A stretch of DNA of 12,545 nucleotides from Betaproteobacteria bacterium UBA7395. GTDB lineage: Bacteria > Pseudomonadota > Gammaproteobacteria > Burkholderiales > Rhodocyclaceae. The notes below the pieces were generated by a model, which was given only the letters and a program-made list of their open reading frames with translations, made no database searches and was not told where the DNA came from. Shown piece by piece: positions 5,854-12,410 of the stretch. The stretch covers positions 1-12,545 of the forward strand of contig DKNF01000121.1 of assembly GCA_002470165.1 (NCBI GenBank), in the 5' to 3' direction. The position numbers and the translations under genes were made by a program. The number at the start of each line of letters is the position of its first letter. The stretch's first letter is position 1.

Positions 5854-6944
5854 TAAGCGGCCTCGCGGAGTGCGGAAATCGGGCGAACCGTGACGGTTTG
5901 CACCTTGTGCGTCAGCGACTGAACGTTGCAGGGCACGCCAATATCGATGCCGTGGTCTTCAAGAAGCGACTTGCGGACGCGGTAATAAGCGCTCTTGCTC
6001 ATTTGGCTGCGAATATTCTCGCCATCGCGCCACAGCACCGCCCAGGTGCGCAGCTTGATAGGAATTTCCTTCCAGCGGATCGTTTCAACCTGATCCCGAA
6101 ATACTTGGTCGGCAAACCGACCGTAAATGATCGTTCCCATGCTTCCATCCTTCCATGCGGACACCTTGTCCATTGCGTTCTGTTTCAGCCATTCACTTCC
6201 TAACTGAACTTCAAAACGGGCGACCGTTGCGCCGTGGGCAGGCGTGCGTCGGCCTTCCATTTCGGCGGTCTTGTCGTACATCTTTGCCTTCATCCAGTTG
6301 CCGCGCTTCGAGTCATAACCCCAGGTCGGGCCGTACTTGCCTTCCTTGGGTAGCCGTTGGCCGATGCGGCGAGACATGGCCGAGGTACAAAGCGCGGCGT
6401 AGTTGTCGGTTTCGAGGTTGCCGGCAAGATCGATGCGGCCCAGGTAGGTGCCGCACTCTGCCGGGGTGCCGACACGGGAACGCGTACCAAATCCGGTCGT
6501 GTCATACCCAAGATCACGAAGAACCTTGGCCCAACGCTCAACGCATTGCATGACCGTCAGGCCTTTGAAGTTGTCGGCCTGCTGGAACCGGCCAATGTTT
6601 CCGGAGAAGTACAGCCATTGCCCGTCGCACTTGGCACGAATCGACGTGTCAGAAGACGGGCAACGGATGGACTCCCACGATCCAGACTCCCACTCGATTT
6701 CGCCGTCGGCAGAAACCTTCATAACGCGCCCGGCATTGCGAGGTTCGACGGGGTGAAGGTAGCGATGCCGACCAGACAGCCAGTCGCAGCAAACTGAATC
6801 GAAAAGGGGGGAAAAGTCCCACTTCTGGGAATTACTTGCAGTGGTACTAACGCTGCAAGTCGAAAAAGCGCCCGCCTCGACGCCGACAGACGCACCGACC
6901 AACAGCGGGTCCGATGCGAGGGCGAAGGGCGGGCGAGCAGTCAT
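5853..6944 (-). CDS. Phage replication initiation protein, gene II/X family
   Basis: This 363-aa protein resembles the gene II/X replication proteins (Phage_CRI plus Phage_X domains) of filamentous phages. These nick the + strand origin and drive rolling-circle replication in the host cytoplasm. Visible family features, numbered from the ATG at 6944, are CDWLSGRHRYLH (~53-64), GEIEWESGSWESIR (~81-94), the WLYFSGNIGRFQQADNFKG block (~110-128), LGRIDLAGN (~168-176) and KMYDKTAEME (~221-230), whose Tyr is a candidate catalytic residue. The C-terminal third is basic and Trp/Arg-rich. The ATG overlaps the upstream stop as ATGA, with AAGG seven bases before. Relatives usually begin at the DWLS block, so the first ~50 residues are an unusual extension. 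Confidence 0.82.
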   Translation of the reverse strand: MTARPPFALASDPLLVGASVGVEAGAFSTCSVSTTASNSQKWDFSPLFDSVCCDWLSGRHRYLHPVEPRNAGRVMKVSADGEIEWESGSWESIRCPSSDTSIRAKCDGQWLYFSGNIGRFQQADNFKGLTVMQCVERWAKVLRDLGYDTTGFGTRSRVGTPAECGTYLGRIDLAGNLETDNYAALCTSAMSRRIGQRLPKEGKYGPTWGYDSKRGNWMKAKMYDKTAEMEGRRTPAHGATVARFEVQLGSEWLKQNAMDKVSAWKDGSMGTIIYGRFADQVFRDQVETIRWKEIPIKLRTWAVLWRDGENIRSQMSKSAYYRVRKSLLEDHGIDIGVPCNVQSLTHKVQTVTVRPISALREAA

Positions 6945-7546
6945 TGCGGTGCCTTGCAACGTGCAGCCAGGTCAAGCAGCCAGAGAGCGAAAGCCGGCGG
7001 CGTGGCTTCCCGCAAATGGCGCGGCAGCTCAAGCGATATTTGACGGCCACCTTTTTTGCGGCTGGAAGACGCGACAACGTGTGAAGCTGCACCCAGGGTG
7101 AAGGGGATATCCGGAATCCCCCTGGGTGAAACGCCGACGATATACAACCAGGTGTTTTTTTCAGCCAGGTGGCCCCACCATTTTTGGGGAACCTCAATCG
7201 ACCAACCACCAAACTCGTCGGAACCTGCACCGGGTTTCGGCAGCTGGGCAGCGTTCCAAAGAGTTGAAGATGACGGATGTTCGAGTACTCCGCCAAATGA
7301 TCGGACGCAATGGACGGCATGAAGTGCCAGATGCTTTTCATCGGGGCGAGGCTTGGCGAAATGCCGGAGGCGACCCCACGCACGGCAGGGCGGATGCGCT
7401 ACGACAGGCAGGGGGCCGTGGTACGTGCGTGCATCGCGATCGATGTCGAAGACATCCGCGCCCAGGTGCTTGTAAATGGAATCGCGCCGCACATAGAGCA
7501 CGGCGACCGGCGAGCCAGCGACAACCGGTAGAAGCTGGCCCTGCAT
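6941..7546 (-). CDS. 201-aa phage protein with cytosine-methyltransferase-like motifs
   Basis: The function is not established. The segment DVFDIDRDARTYHG (~31-44), followed by VVAHPPCRAWGRLRHF (~48-63) and GGVLEHPSSSTLW (~85-97), follows the order of C5-cytosine methyltransferase motifs: an acidic cofactor-binding position, the catalytic PPC loop, and the E-N-V/E-N-P position (here EHP). The glycine-rich SAM-binding motif I and a QxRxR motif VIII are not visible, and the protein is shorter than active enzymes. It may be a divergent or inactive relative. Related proteins with the same PPCRAWG...EHP...W pattern and a TPPAFALWLLDLA-like end occur in other phages as hypotheticals (from memory). 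The start ATG 7546 is two bases after the 62-aa gene's stop; the 3' end overlaps rep by 4 bp. Confidence 0.7.
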   Translation of the reverse strand: MQGQLLPVVAGSPVAVLYVRRDSIYKHLGADVFDIDRDARTYHGPLPVVAHPPCRAWGRLRHFAKPRPDEKHLALHAVHCVRSFGGVLEHPSSSTLWNAAQLPKPGAGSDEFGGWSIEVPQKWWGHLAEKNTWLYIVGVSPRGIPDIPFTLGAASHVVASSSRKKGGRQISLELPRHLREATPPAFALWLLDLAARCKAPQ

Positions 7547-7751
7547 GATCAGGCGGCCTTCGGTTGCAGCGCCATAAGCGCCTTATAGACCTGATCGAAA
7601 GTGACGCCTTGAGGTGCCAAGTACGTCAGAGCTTCGAGGATGGCGTAAATGTCATAAACCGCGCTGCACTCAGTGACCATCATGGCGAACTGACGCGACT
7701 GTTCGTCGTGCGGGATCAAATGGGGAAGGGCGCTCATGATCAAGCGGCCTT
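7544..7751. repeat. Repeated gene-junction sequence around two start codons
   Basis: The + strand 17-mers CATGATCAGGCGGCCTT (7544-7560) and CATGATCAAGCGGCCTT (7735-7751) differ at one base. Each spans, on the - strand, the last codons of one gene (Lys-Ala-Ala-stop) and the ATG of the next, including the embedded AAGG ribosome binding site. They flank the 62-aa gene, as if that gene were a cassette with identical borders. Confidence 0.7.
7549..7737 (-). CDS. 62-aa phage protein, unknown function
   Basis: This small soluble protein (MSALPHLIPHDEQSRQFAMM ... VYKALMALQPKAA) is predicted mostly helical, with no signal peptide or membrane segment. I do not recognise it. The start taken is ATG 7737, preceded by AAGG ten bases upstream inside the ssDNA-binding protein gene; a TTG two codons upstream (7743) is less likely. 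It sits between the pV-like and methyltransferase-like genes with gaps of only 2 bases on each side, so it is translated with the replication genes. A small regulatory role in replication is possible but unproven. Confidence 0.6.
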   Translation of the reverse strand: MSALPHLIPHDEQSRQFAMMVTECSAVYDIYAILEALTYLAPQGVTFDQVYKALMALQPKAA

Positions 7752-8048
7752 GGCGACCGGCTGAACCTGACGGAAGCCGGTGATGATGGTGCGGAAGCCG
7801 TTACGGGCCGGGATGGTGTCCGTTTCCAGTTCGATACGAACCGGGAAAGCCAGGTGGCCGAACTTTTCCAGCGCATCGTTAGCCAGGTCGGCCTTGGCGA
7901 CTTCAAAGCCGAAGCCGCGAAGGCTCATTTTGTCGCGGGCGACCGGCTCAATCGGCTTGAGGTACAGCAACTGCGCGAAGTCGTAAGGGTTGCCGGTCTC
8001 TTTGCCGGTGCCAGTCATGCGGAATACGCCGATACAGGTAACTTGCAT
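7740..8048 (-). CDS. Phage single-stranded DNA-binding protein, pV-like
   Basis: This 102-aa protein begins MQVTCIGVFRMTGTGKETGN, then PYDFAQLLYLKPIEPVARDK. The opening beta strand followed by GxGKETGNPYDF resembles the DUF1293-type ssDNA-binding proteins of inoviruses (functional equivalents of gene V protein), which coat + strands and hand them to the assembly machinery. The remaining sequence alternates strands and loops with conserved-looking FGFEVAKADL and FPVRIELETDTIPARNGFRT parts and a basic tail. The start is ATG 8048 with GGAG eight bases upstream; a longer frame to 8105 would begin inside the operator region. It is the first gene of the leftward operon. Confidence 0.7.
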   Translation of the reverse strand: MQVTCIGVFRMTGTGKETGNPYDFAQLLYLKPIEPVARDKMSLRGFGFEVAKADLANDALEKFGHLAFPVRIELETDTIPARNGFRTIITGFRQVQPVAKAA

Positions 8049-8098
8049 TTCGTTTGCTCCTTCCAGTTGAACCCCGCCAGCGGGTGCCGGTCTGAGGG

Positions 8099-8116
8099 TG
8101 TCCAAAGCAATGGACA
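8099..8116. promoter_or_regulatory. Candidate repressor operator (perfect inverted repeat)
   Basis: TGTCCA-AAGCAA-TGGACA is a perfect 6-bp inverted repeat with a 6-base spacer, about 50 bases upstream of the ssDNA-binding protein start and downstream of its likely promoter. The same half-sites occur again at 8128-8133 and 8174-8179. A roadblock or autoregulatory operator for the divergent HTH repressor is the simplest reading. Confidence 0.5.
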
Positions 8117-8122
8117 GGGCGG

Positions 8123-8152
8123 ATGTTTGTCCAACGCTCTAGACATTGTCAA
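8123..8152 (-). promoter_or_regulatory. Leftward phage promoter (early operon)
   Basis: On the - strand a consensus -35 TTGACA (8152-8147) is followed, after 18 bases, by AAACAT (8128-8123), a poor -10; with a 17-base spacer the hexamer is CAAACA, also poor. The perfect -35 with weak -10 fits a regulated promoter. A TGTCCA half-site (8128-8133) overlaps the -10 region. Confidence 0.4.
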
Positions 8153-8179
8153 TAGCCTTAGACGCGCATAGAGTGGACA
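8128..8179. promoter_or_regulatory. Second TGTCCA/TGGACA pair spanning both divergent promoters
   Basis: TGTCCA at 8128-8133 and TGGACA at 8174-8179 form a wide inverted pair centred near 8153, where the two overlapping -35 boxes meet. The left site covers the leftward -10 region; the right site lies at the start of the rightward transcript. Occupancy, perhaps with looping, could control both promoters. Confidence 0.42.
8146..8174 (+). promoter_or_regulatory. Rightward promoter of the repressor gene
   Basis: TTGTCA (8146-8151), a 17-base spacer and TAGAGT (8169-8174) give a reasonable sigma-70 promoter ~30 bases ahead of the repressor ribosome binding site (AAGGAG 8195-8200, six bases before ATG 8207). 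Its -35 overlaps the opposing TTGACA by five bases, so the two promoters should exclude each other. Confidence 0.5.
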
Positions 8180-8206
8180 GACAGACCCAAGAGAAAGGAG
8201 TCGAAA

Positions 8207-8572
8207 ATGAAAAATTCGAAGGCGCCAAAAGTCGTTGATGAACTGATCGACGCAGCCAAATTGGCAACTGGTGTAACCGCCGATAACGCCCTAGCTGTGC
8301 GGCTTGGCTGGCATCGGCAGATGATCAACAACTATCGGTTCGGAACGAAGCCGGCAAATGAAAATTTGCTGATTTTGTGCGAAACGGCTGGTTGGGACTT
8401 CAACAAGACTCTGGTGGAAGTCGAGAAGGCCTTTGCAACCACCGATGAAGCGAAAAAGCGGTGGGAAAACTTGTTTCGACAACTAGGAGGAATGGCGGCT
8501 TCATTTGCTGTTGTTTTTCTGGCTTTTCCGCAACTTGACAAAGCAATTCAGCTTGCATTGCTAAGTCCATGA
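8207..8572 (+). CDS. Phage repressor-like HTH protein with C-terminal membrane segment (DUF3693-like)
   Basis: This 121-aa protein has an N-terminal helix-turn-helix region (~7-60): VDELIDAAKLATGVTADNAL, then AVRLGWHRQMINNYRFGTKP, with the pattern of DUF3693-type phage regulators and Cro/cI-like folds. A charged amphipathic part follows (~65-92). The end is GGMAASFAVVFLAFPQLDKA (~94-113), which could be a membrane anchor or a hydrophobic oligomerisation helix. It is transcribed divergently from the replication genes, as expected for a lysogeny repressor (cf. CTX phage RstR, Pf phage repressor C). It has a good ribosome binding site. Its stop lies only 36 bases before fimV on the same strand, so transcripts may read through into fimV. 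Confidence 0.72.
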   Translation: MKNSKAPKVVDELIDAAKLATGVTADNALAVRLGWHRQMINNYRFGTKPANENLLILCETAGWDFNKTLVEVEKAFATTDEAKKRWENLFRQLGGMAASFAVVFLAFPQLDKAIQLALLSP

Positions 8573-8608
8573 TGTTAATTTGATTCTCCCAAGTTATACG
8601 CTCAGGGC
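8573..8608. other. Prophage right edge / displaced fimV leader
   Basis: Only 36 bases separate the phage repressor stop from the fimV ATG. They hold a TTATAC box (8594-8599) that could act as a -10, and no good Shine-Dalgarno sequence. The phage-host junction should be in or near this stretch, but no matching att copy was found at the left side, which is itself deleted. Confidence 0.45.
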
Positions 8609-11600
8609 ATGGCCGTGACCGAGAACAATTCTTCCAAATTCAAGAAATGTGCGCTGGCGCTTGCCGTCGCTTCCTGTATGTCGCTTGCGACCTCGGCTGC
8701 CGAAGCTGCCGGACTCGGGAAACTGACGGTTTTCTCCAGTCTGGGGCAGCCGCTGAAGGCCGAGGTCGAGCTTTCGGCGACGGGAGAAGAGCTGGTTGGC
8801 ATGAATGCCAGGCTGGCACCGCCGGACATCTTCAAACAGGCCGGTGTCGAATACTCCTCGGCACTGACCGATCTGCGCTTCGCGGTGGAGCGACGCGGCA
8901 ATGGCAAATCGGTCCTGCGCGTGACTTCGGCGCGTCCGGTCAATGAGCCTTTCCTTGATTTTCTGGTCGAACTGACCTGGCCGGCAGGTCGCCTGGTCCG
9001 TGAATACACTTTCCTCCTCGATCCGCCGGAGTTTGCCAGCGGCCAGGGAATGCGCACCAGTGTCGACGCCAAGATCGTTGAAACCGTCAGGGGCGGCGGT
9101 GTTGCTCCCGAAACGGTGGCGCCGCCGCCCAGGAAAGCGGAAGTGTCTGCTGCGCCGCCGGTCGCGAAAGCGCCCGAGAAGCCCCCGGTGGGCGACCCGT
9201 CTACCCGTCTGGTCGAACGTGGCGACACCCTGTTGCGGATCGCCAATGAACGTCGATATGCCAGTGTCTCCCTCGAACAGATGCTGGTCGGCCTGTATCG
9301 CAACAATCGCGAAGCCTTCATCGAAAACGACATCAATCGCCTCAAGGCCGGCGTGATCCTGAATGTGCCGGATGAGGCGACCGTTGCAGCCGTTTCCGAA
9401 AAGGAAGCGCGCGCTGTTTACGTCTCGGCTGGCGACTTTGCCGCCTACCGACGCAAGCTGGCTGCGGCGGCAGCCGAAGCCAGGACTGAGTCGCCCGCGG
9501 CCCAGAGCGCCGGGGGAAAGATTACGCCCAAGGTCGAGGAGAAAACACCGGCTGTCGATACTGCGCGCGATCAAGTCAAAGTCTCGCGTGCCGATGCCCC
9601 GGCCGGCAGCGAGGTCGATCGCATTGCTGCCGACAAGGCGCTGCAGGAATCCCAGGCGCGCGTGGCGCAGCTTGAACGCAATCTGACGGAAATACAGAAG
9701 TTGCTGGAGATGAAGAACCAGCGACTCGCCGAACTGGAAAAACCCGCACAACCGGTCGAGACCGCCGCGCCTGAAACCAAGCCGGTGGAGGCGCCGGTCG
9801 AGCCGGCCGCACAACAACCCGCGCCGGCCACCGAAACGCCGGCAACGGCAGCCCCTGCCGAGACGGCGACACCAGCAGCGGTTGAGCCACCGGCCGTGGC
9901 AAAGCCGCCGGTGGTCCCGCCACCGGTGGTGCCGGAGGTTCCGGTCGAGGATGATTTCCTGGCTGACAATGCCTTGCCGCTGGCCGGTGGCGCAGCCGCG
10001 ATCGCCTTGCTGACCGGGCTGTTGATTTATCGTCGTCGACGCAAGCCGGATGCCCTCGGCGCTGAAACTACGGCGGCACCGTCGCCTTCCAGCCTCGGGC
10101 CGAATTCGGTATTCCGCATGACCGGCGGCCAGAGCGTCGATACCGCCAGCACGCCGCCGCATACGGGCGAGTTCAGCCAGGCCGGTCCGGGCACGATCGA
10201 TACCGACGAGGTCGATCCGGTGGCCGAGGCCGATGTTTACATGGCTTATGGGCGTGATGCCCAGGCAGAGGAAATCCTGCTCGAAGCGATGCAGAAGGAC
10301 CCGAGTCGTCTGGCCATCCACGCCAAGCTTCTCGAGATCTATGCCAACCGCCGCAGCGTCAAGCAATTCGAGACGCTGGCCAGTGAGCTCTACGCGCAGA
10401 CGGCAGGGGTCGGACCGGAATGGGAAAAGGTGGCGGCGCTGGGCGCCGAAATCGATCCGGAGAATCCGCTTTACGGCGGAGCCGCTCAATCCGCTAAATC
10501 GTCGGCGGCAGCCAAGCCGTTCGATGCCGACGCCACGCTGGTGGCCAGTGCCGCGGCGGTAGCTGCTGCAAGCGCCGCTGCCGCGATGCCCGACGTGCCG
10601 CAGGATGCCGTTGATTCGCAGGCGTTGGACAGCGCAGTGGATGCGCTCGTTTTCGAGGCGCCGACGTTTGCCGAGCCAGCGTTTGAATCCGAGCCCGAAC
10701 CCCTGCTTGAGCCCGCATCGCCAATGGCCGCCGAGTTTGCGGCTGTCGAGCCGGCTGATGACGGGATGGCGCTGGACTTCGATCTCGGCAATGCGGTACC
10801 GGAAGAAGTCGTCGAATCTGCCGAGGCGGACTTGAGCCAGTCCGTGCCGCGTCCTGAAGAACCTTATGTTGATACCGTGGTGACCGCCGAGAGTCCGCCG
10901 GACGCGCTCGATTTCGATCTGAGCGGTATGGTCGGCGGCGACTCTTCGCTTGGTGCTGTGCCGCTGGATGCGGATTCGGCCGACAAGGGACTTGAGGCCC
11001 TGGATCTGCCGCCGTTCGCAGCGCCGGCTGAGGTACCCGAGGTAACTACCGAGGACGAGTTTGCCGCCGCCGATTCTGCGCATGATTTCTCGCCGGAGGG
11101 AACGCTGGTGATTTCCGGTGCCGGTAACTTCGGACAAGCGGTGGATACCGGTGACTTCACCCTGGATGAACTGCCCGAAGCCGAAGTCGCAGCGACCCCG
11201 GCGGAGGAAGCGTCCGAAGCAGACGATCTGGCGGCATTGGTTTCGACCTCGGTGACGCCGGTTGCGGCCGAAGAAGAAGTACCGGCCGAGGCCGACGAAC
11301 CGGCGGCCGACGCGGCAATCGCCGCCGAGCCCTTGACCATGGATGCGCCTGATCTGGTCAATACCATCGTCAACCCGATGGCGCTTGGCTCGGACGACGT
11401 GGATTTCGATGTCAAGCTCAGCGATTCTGTCTTCCTCGGTCAGCCGATGATGCCGTCCGAGTTCGATATCGGTTCGATCAATCTCGACCTCTCGGCGGAG
11501 CCGTCGCCGGGTGCTGCCGACCTGCCGGAACCGGCGGGTTTGTCCAAGGCGGGAGGGGCGACTGCCGATGTGGCGGCGGAAGTTCATGACGCACAGTGGG

Positions 11601-11752
11601 AGGAGGTCAATACCAAGCTCGATCTGGCCAAGGCCTACGAGGAAATGGGCGACCTCGAAGGGGCGCGCGAACTGCTGCAGGAAGTTCTGGGCGAAGGTTC
11701 TGCCGACCTGGTTGAGCAAGCGCAAAGCATCCTTGCCCGCATTGGCGGGTAA
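8609..11752 (+). CDS. fimV: FimV, type IV pilus/twitching motility hub protein
   Basis: This 1047-aa inner-membrane protein needed for type IV pilus assembly and polar organisation in relatives has the complete family layout. A signal sequence (~1-33, KKCALALAVASCMSLATSAA) precedes the FimV core (GLGKLTVFSSLGQPLKAEVE, ~35-140). A LysM peptidoglycan-binding domain (LVERGDTLLRIANERRY ... ILNVPD, ~201-254), a coiled coil (~340-378) and a Pro/Ala-rich linker (~379-446) follow, then one transmembrane helix (~456-473) and RRRRK. The very acidic cytoplasmic part contains a TPR-like segment (YMAYGRDAQAEEILLEAMQK) and the conserved FimV C-terminal motif (LDLAKAYEEMGDLEGARELL ... ILARIGG). The start is taken at ATG 8609; GTG 8615 is possible. 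No strong ribosome binding site is visible. Confidence 0.93.
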   Translation: MAVTENNSSKFKKCALALAVASCMSLATSAAEAAGLGKLTVFSSLGQPLKAEVELSATGEELVGMNARLAPPDIFKQAGVEYSSALTDLRFAVERRGNGKSVLRVTSARPVNEPFLDFLVELTWPAGRLVREYTFLLDPPEFASGQGMRTSVDAKIVETVRGGGVAPETVAPPPRKAEVSAAPPVAKAPEKPPVGDPSTRLVERGDTLLRIANERRYASVSLEQMLVGLYRNNREAFIENDINRLKAGVILNVPDEATVAAVSEKEARAVYVSAGDFAAYRRKLAAAAAEARTESPAAQSAGGKITPKVEEKTPAVDTARDQVKVSRADAPAGSEVDRIAADKALQESQARVAQLERNLTEIQKLLEMKNQRLAELEKPAQPVETAAPETKPVEAPVEPAAQQPAPATETPATAAPAETATPAAVEPPAVAKPPVVPPPVVPEVPVEDDFLADNALPLAGGAAAIALLTGLLIYRRRRKPDALGAETTAAPSPSSLGPNSVFRMTGGQSVDTASTPPHTGEFSQAGPGTIDTDEVDPVAEADVYMAYGRDAQAEEILLEAMQKDPSRLAIHAKLLEIYANRRSVKQFETLASELYAQTAGVGPEWEKVAALGAEIDPENPLYGGAAQSAKSSAAAKPFDADATLVASAAAVAAASAAAAMPDVPQDAVDSQALDSAVDALVFEAPTFAEPAFESEPEPLLEPASPMAAEFAAVEPADDGMALDFDLGNAVPEEVVESAEADLSQSVPRPEEPYVDTVVTAESPPDALDFDLSGMVGGDSSLGAVPLDADSADKGLEALDLPPFAAPAEVPEVTTEDEFAAADSAHDFSPEGTLVISGAGNFGQAVDTGDFTLDELPEAEVAATPAEEASEADDLAALVSTSVTPVAAEEEVPAEADEPAADAAIAAEPLTMDAPDLVNTIVNPMALGSDDVDFDVKLSDSVFLGQPMMPSEFDIGSINLDLSAEPSPGAADLPEPAGLSKAGGATADVAAEVHDAQWEEVNTKLDLAKAYEEMGDLEGARELLQEVLGEGSADLVEQAQSILARIGG

Positions 11753-11772
11753 AATCTCCGGATTGCGCCTGG

Positions 11773-11798
11773 CGAACGGCCCCGCAAGGGGCCGTTCG
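11773..11798 (+). terminator. Stem-loop after fimV
   Basis: CGAACGGCCCC-GCAA-GGGGCCGTTCG forms a perfect 11-bp stem with a GNRA tetraloop, 21 bases after the fimV stop. It is not followed by a real T-run (CATTTCC), so it may be a weak or partial terminator or an RNA-stabilising hairpin between fimV and the next gene. Confidence 0.6.
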
Positions 11799-11819
11799 CA
11801 TTTCCGGAGTCGTATCGCG

Positions 11820-12410
11820 TTGCATCCTTCCGCTGCCGTCTTCCTGTGGTTTGCCGCCGTGCTGGCGGTTCAGTATCTGGCCTATCCCGGCCTGTTGCTG
11901 ATTTCCGCTTGCCTGCTGCCGATTCCCGGGGTCGCCCGGCCGTGGTTGGCATTTACGCGACGTGCTCGCTGGCTATTGCTCAGCCTGTGGCTGATCCTGG
12001 CCTATCACACGCCCGGAGAGGCCTATGCCGATATCGCCTGGGCGCCGACCTACGAGGGGATGGCCGAGGCCAACGTGCATGCTCTGCGCCTGATCGTGAT
12101 GCTCGGTTGCCTGTCGTGCCTGTTCTCGCGCCTGGGGCGGGAAGGACTGCTGGCCGGTCTGGCAGGGCTGCTGTTGCCGGCCTCGCGTCTGGGGTTCGAT
12201 GGCGAGCGGCTGGTCGTTCGGCTGTCGTTGGTCCTGGAGCGCCTGCAGCAGCCACAGGAAAAGGGCGCCTGGCGAAAAGTGTTGTCGGCTGGCGGTGAGA
12301 TGCACGACGGCCCGACTGTGATGCGTTTGCAGACGCAGGCATGGCTGAGGCGTGACAGCCTGCTGGTGCTGGTGTCGTCGCTGGTCTTGCTGGGGGTGAT
12401 GGCGTGGTGA
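11820..12410 (+). CDS. CbiQ/ECF-T-like integral membrane protein
   Basis: This 196-aa membrane protein begins [20 protein letters not shown]. Four or five hydrophobic segments surround a conserved-looking centre, [20 protein letters not shown] then [16 protein letters not shown], and a later [20 protein letters not shown]. It resembles the small CbiQ-like (energy-coupling-factor T component) protein often found between fimV and truA in Rhodocyclales. No ATPase subunit is nearby, so a transport role is not shown. The best start is TTG 11820 (GGAG ten bases before); no ATG or GTG fits upstream without running through the stem-loop and back into fimV. The stop overlaps the truA start as GTGA. 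Confidence 0.72.
   Translation: MHPSAAVFLWFAAVLAVQYLAYPGLLLISACLLPIPGVARPWLAFTRRARWLLLSLWLILAYHTPGEAYADIAWAPTYEGMAEANVHALRLIVMLGCLSCLFSRLGREGLLAGLAGLLLPASRLGFDGERLVVRLSLVLERLQQPQEKGAWRKVLSAGGEMHDGPTVMRLQTQAWLRRDSLLVLVSSLVLLGVMAW

Larger units (their letters stand above)
4051..8580 (-). mobile_element. Defective filamentous phage (inovirus) prophage
   Basis: The block carries a gene set typical of Inoviridae: divergent repressor, ssDNA-binding protein, gene II/X replication initiator, very small one-helix membrane proteins, a 48-aa major coat protein and a pIII-like adhesin. All are packed with overlaps of 1-7 bp or gaps of a few bases. Missing are pVI (the DUF2523-like minor coat protein) and the Zot/pI morphogenesis ATPase, which normally follow pIII; the left end stops at an IS-end scar. 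The right edge lies between the repressor stop (8572) and the fimV start (8609). No integrase gene and no convincing pair of attachment sites can be seen, so both limits are approximate. Without pI the element should not assemble virions unless helped by another phage. Confidence 0.85.

Noticed and set aside
8570..8580. TGATGTTAATT resembles the XerD arm of dif sites, as used by inoviruses that integrate with host XerCD.
   Set aside because: Nine of eleven bases fit an E. coli-like XerD arm, but no XerC arm follows at the correct spacing and no second copy exists at the deleted left end. Not enough to call an attachment site.
8594..11725. A 1043-codon open frame on the - strand opposite fimV.
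   Set aside because: It is a codon-bias shadow of the GC-rich fimV gene; the translation is Arg/Gly/His-rich with no recognisable domain, while the + strand frame has the full FimV layout.
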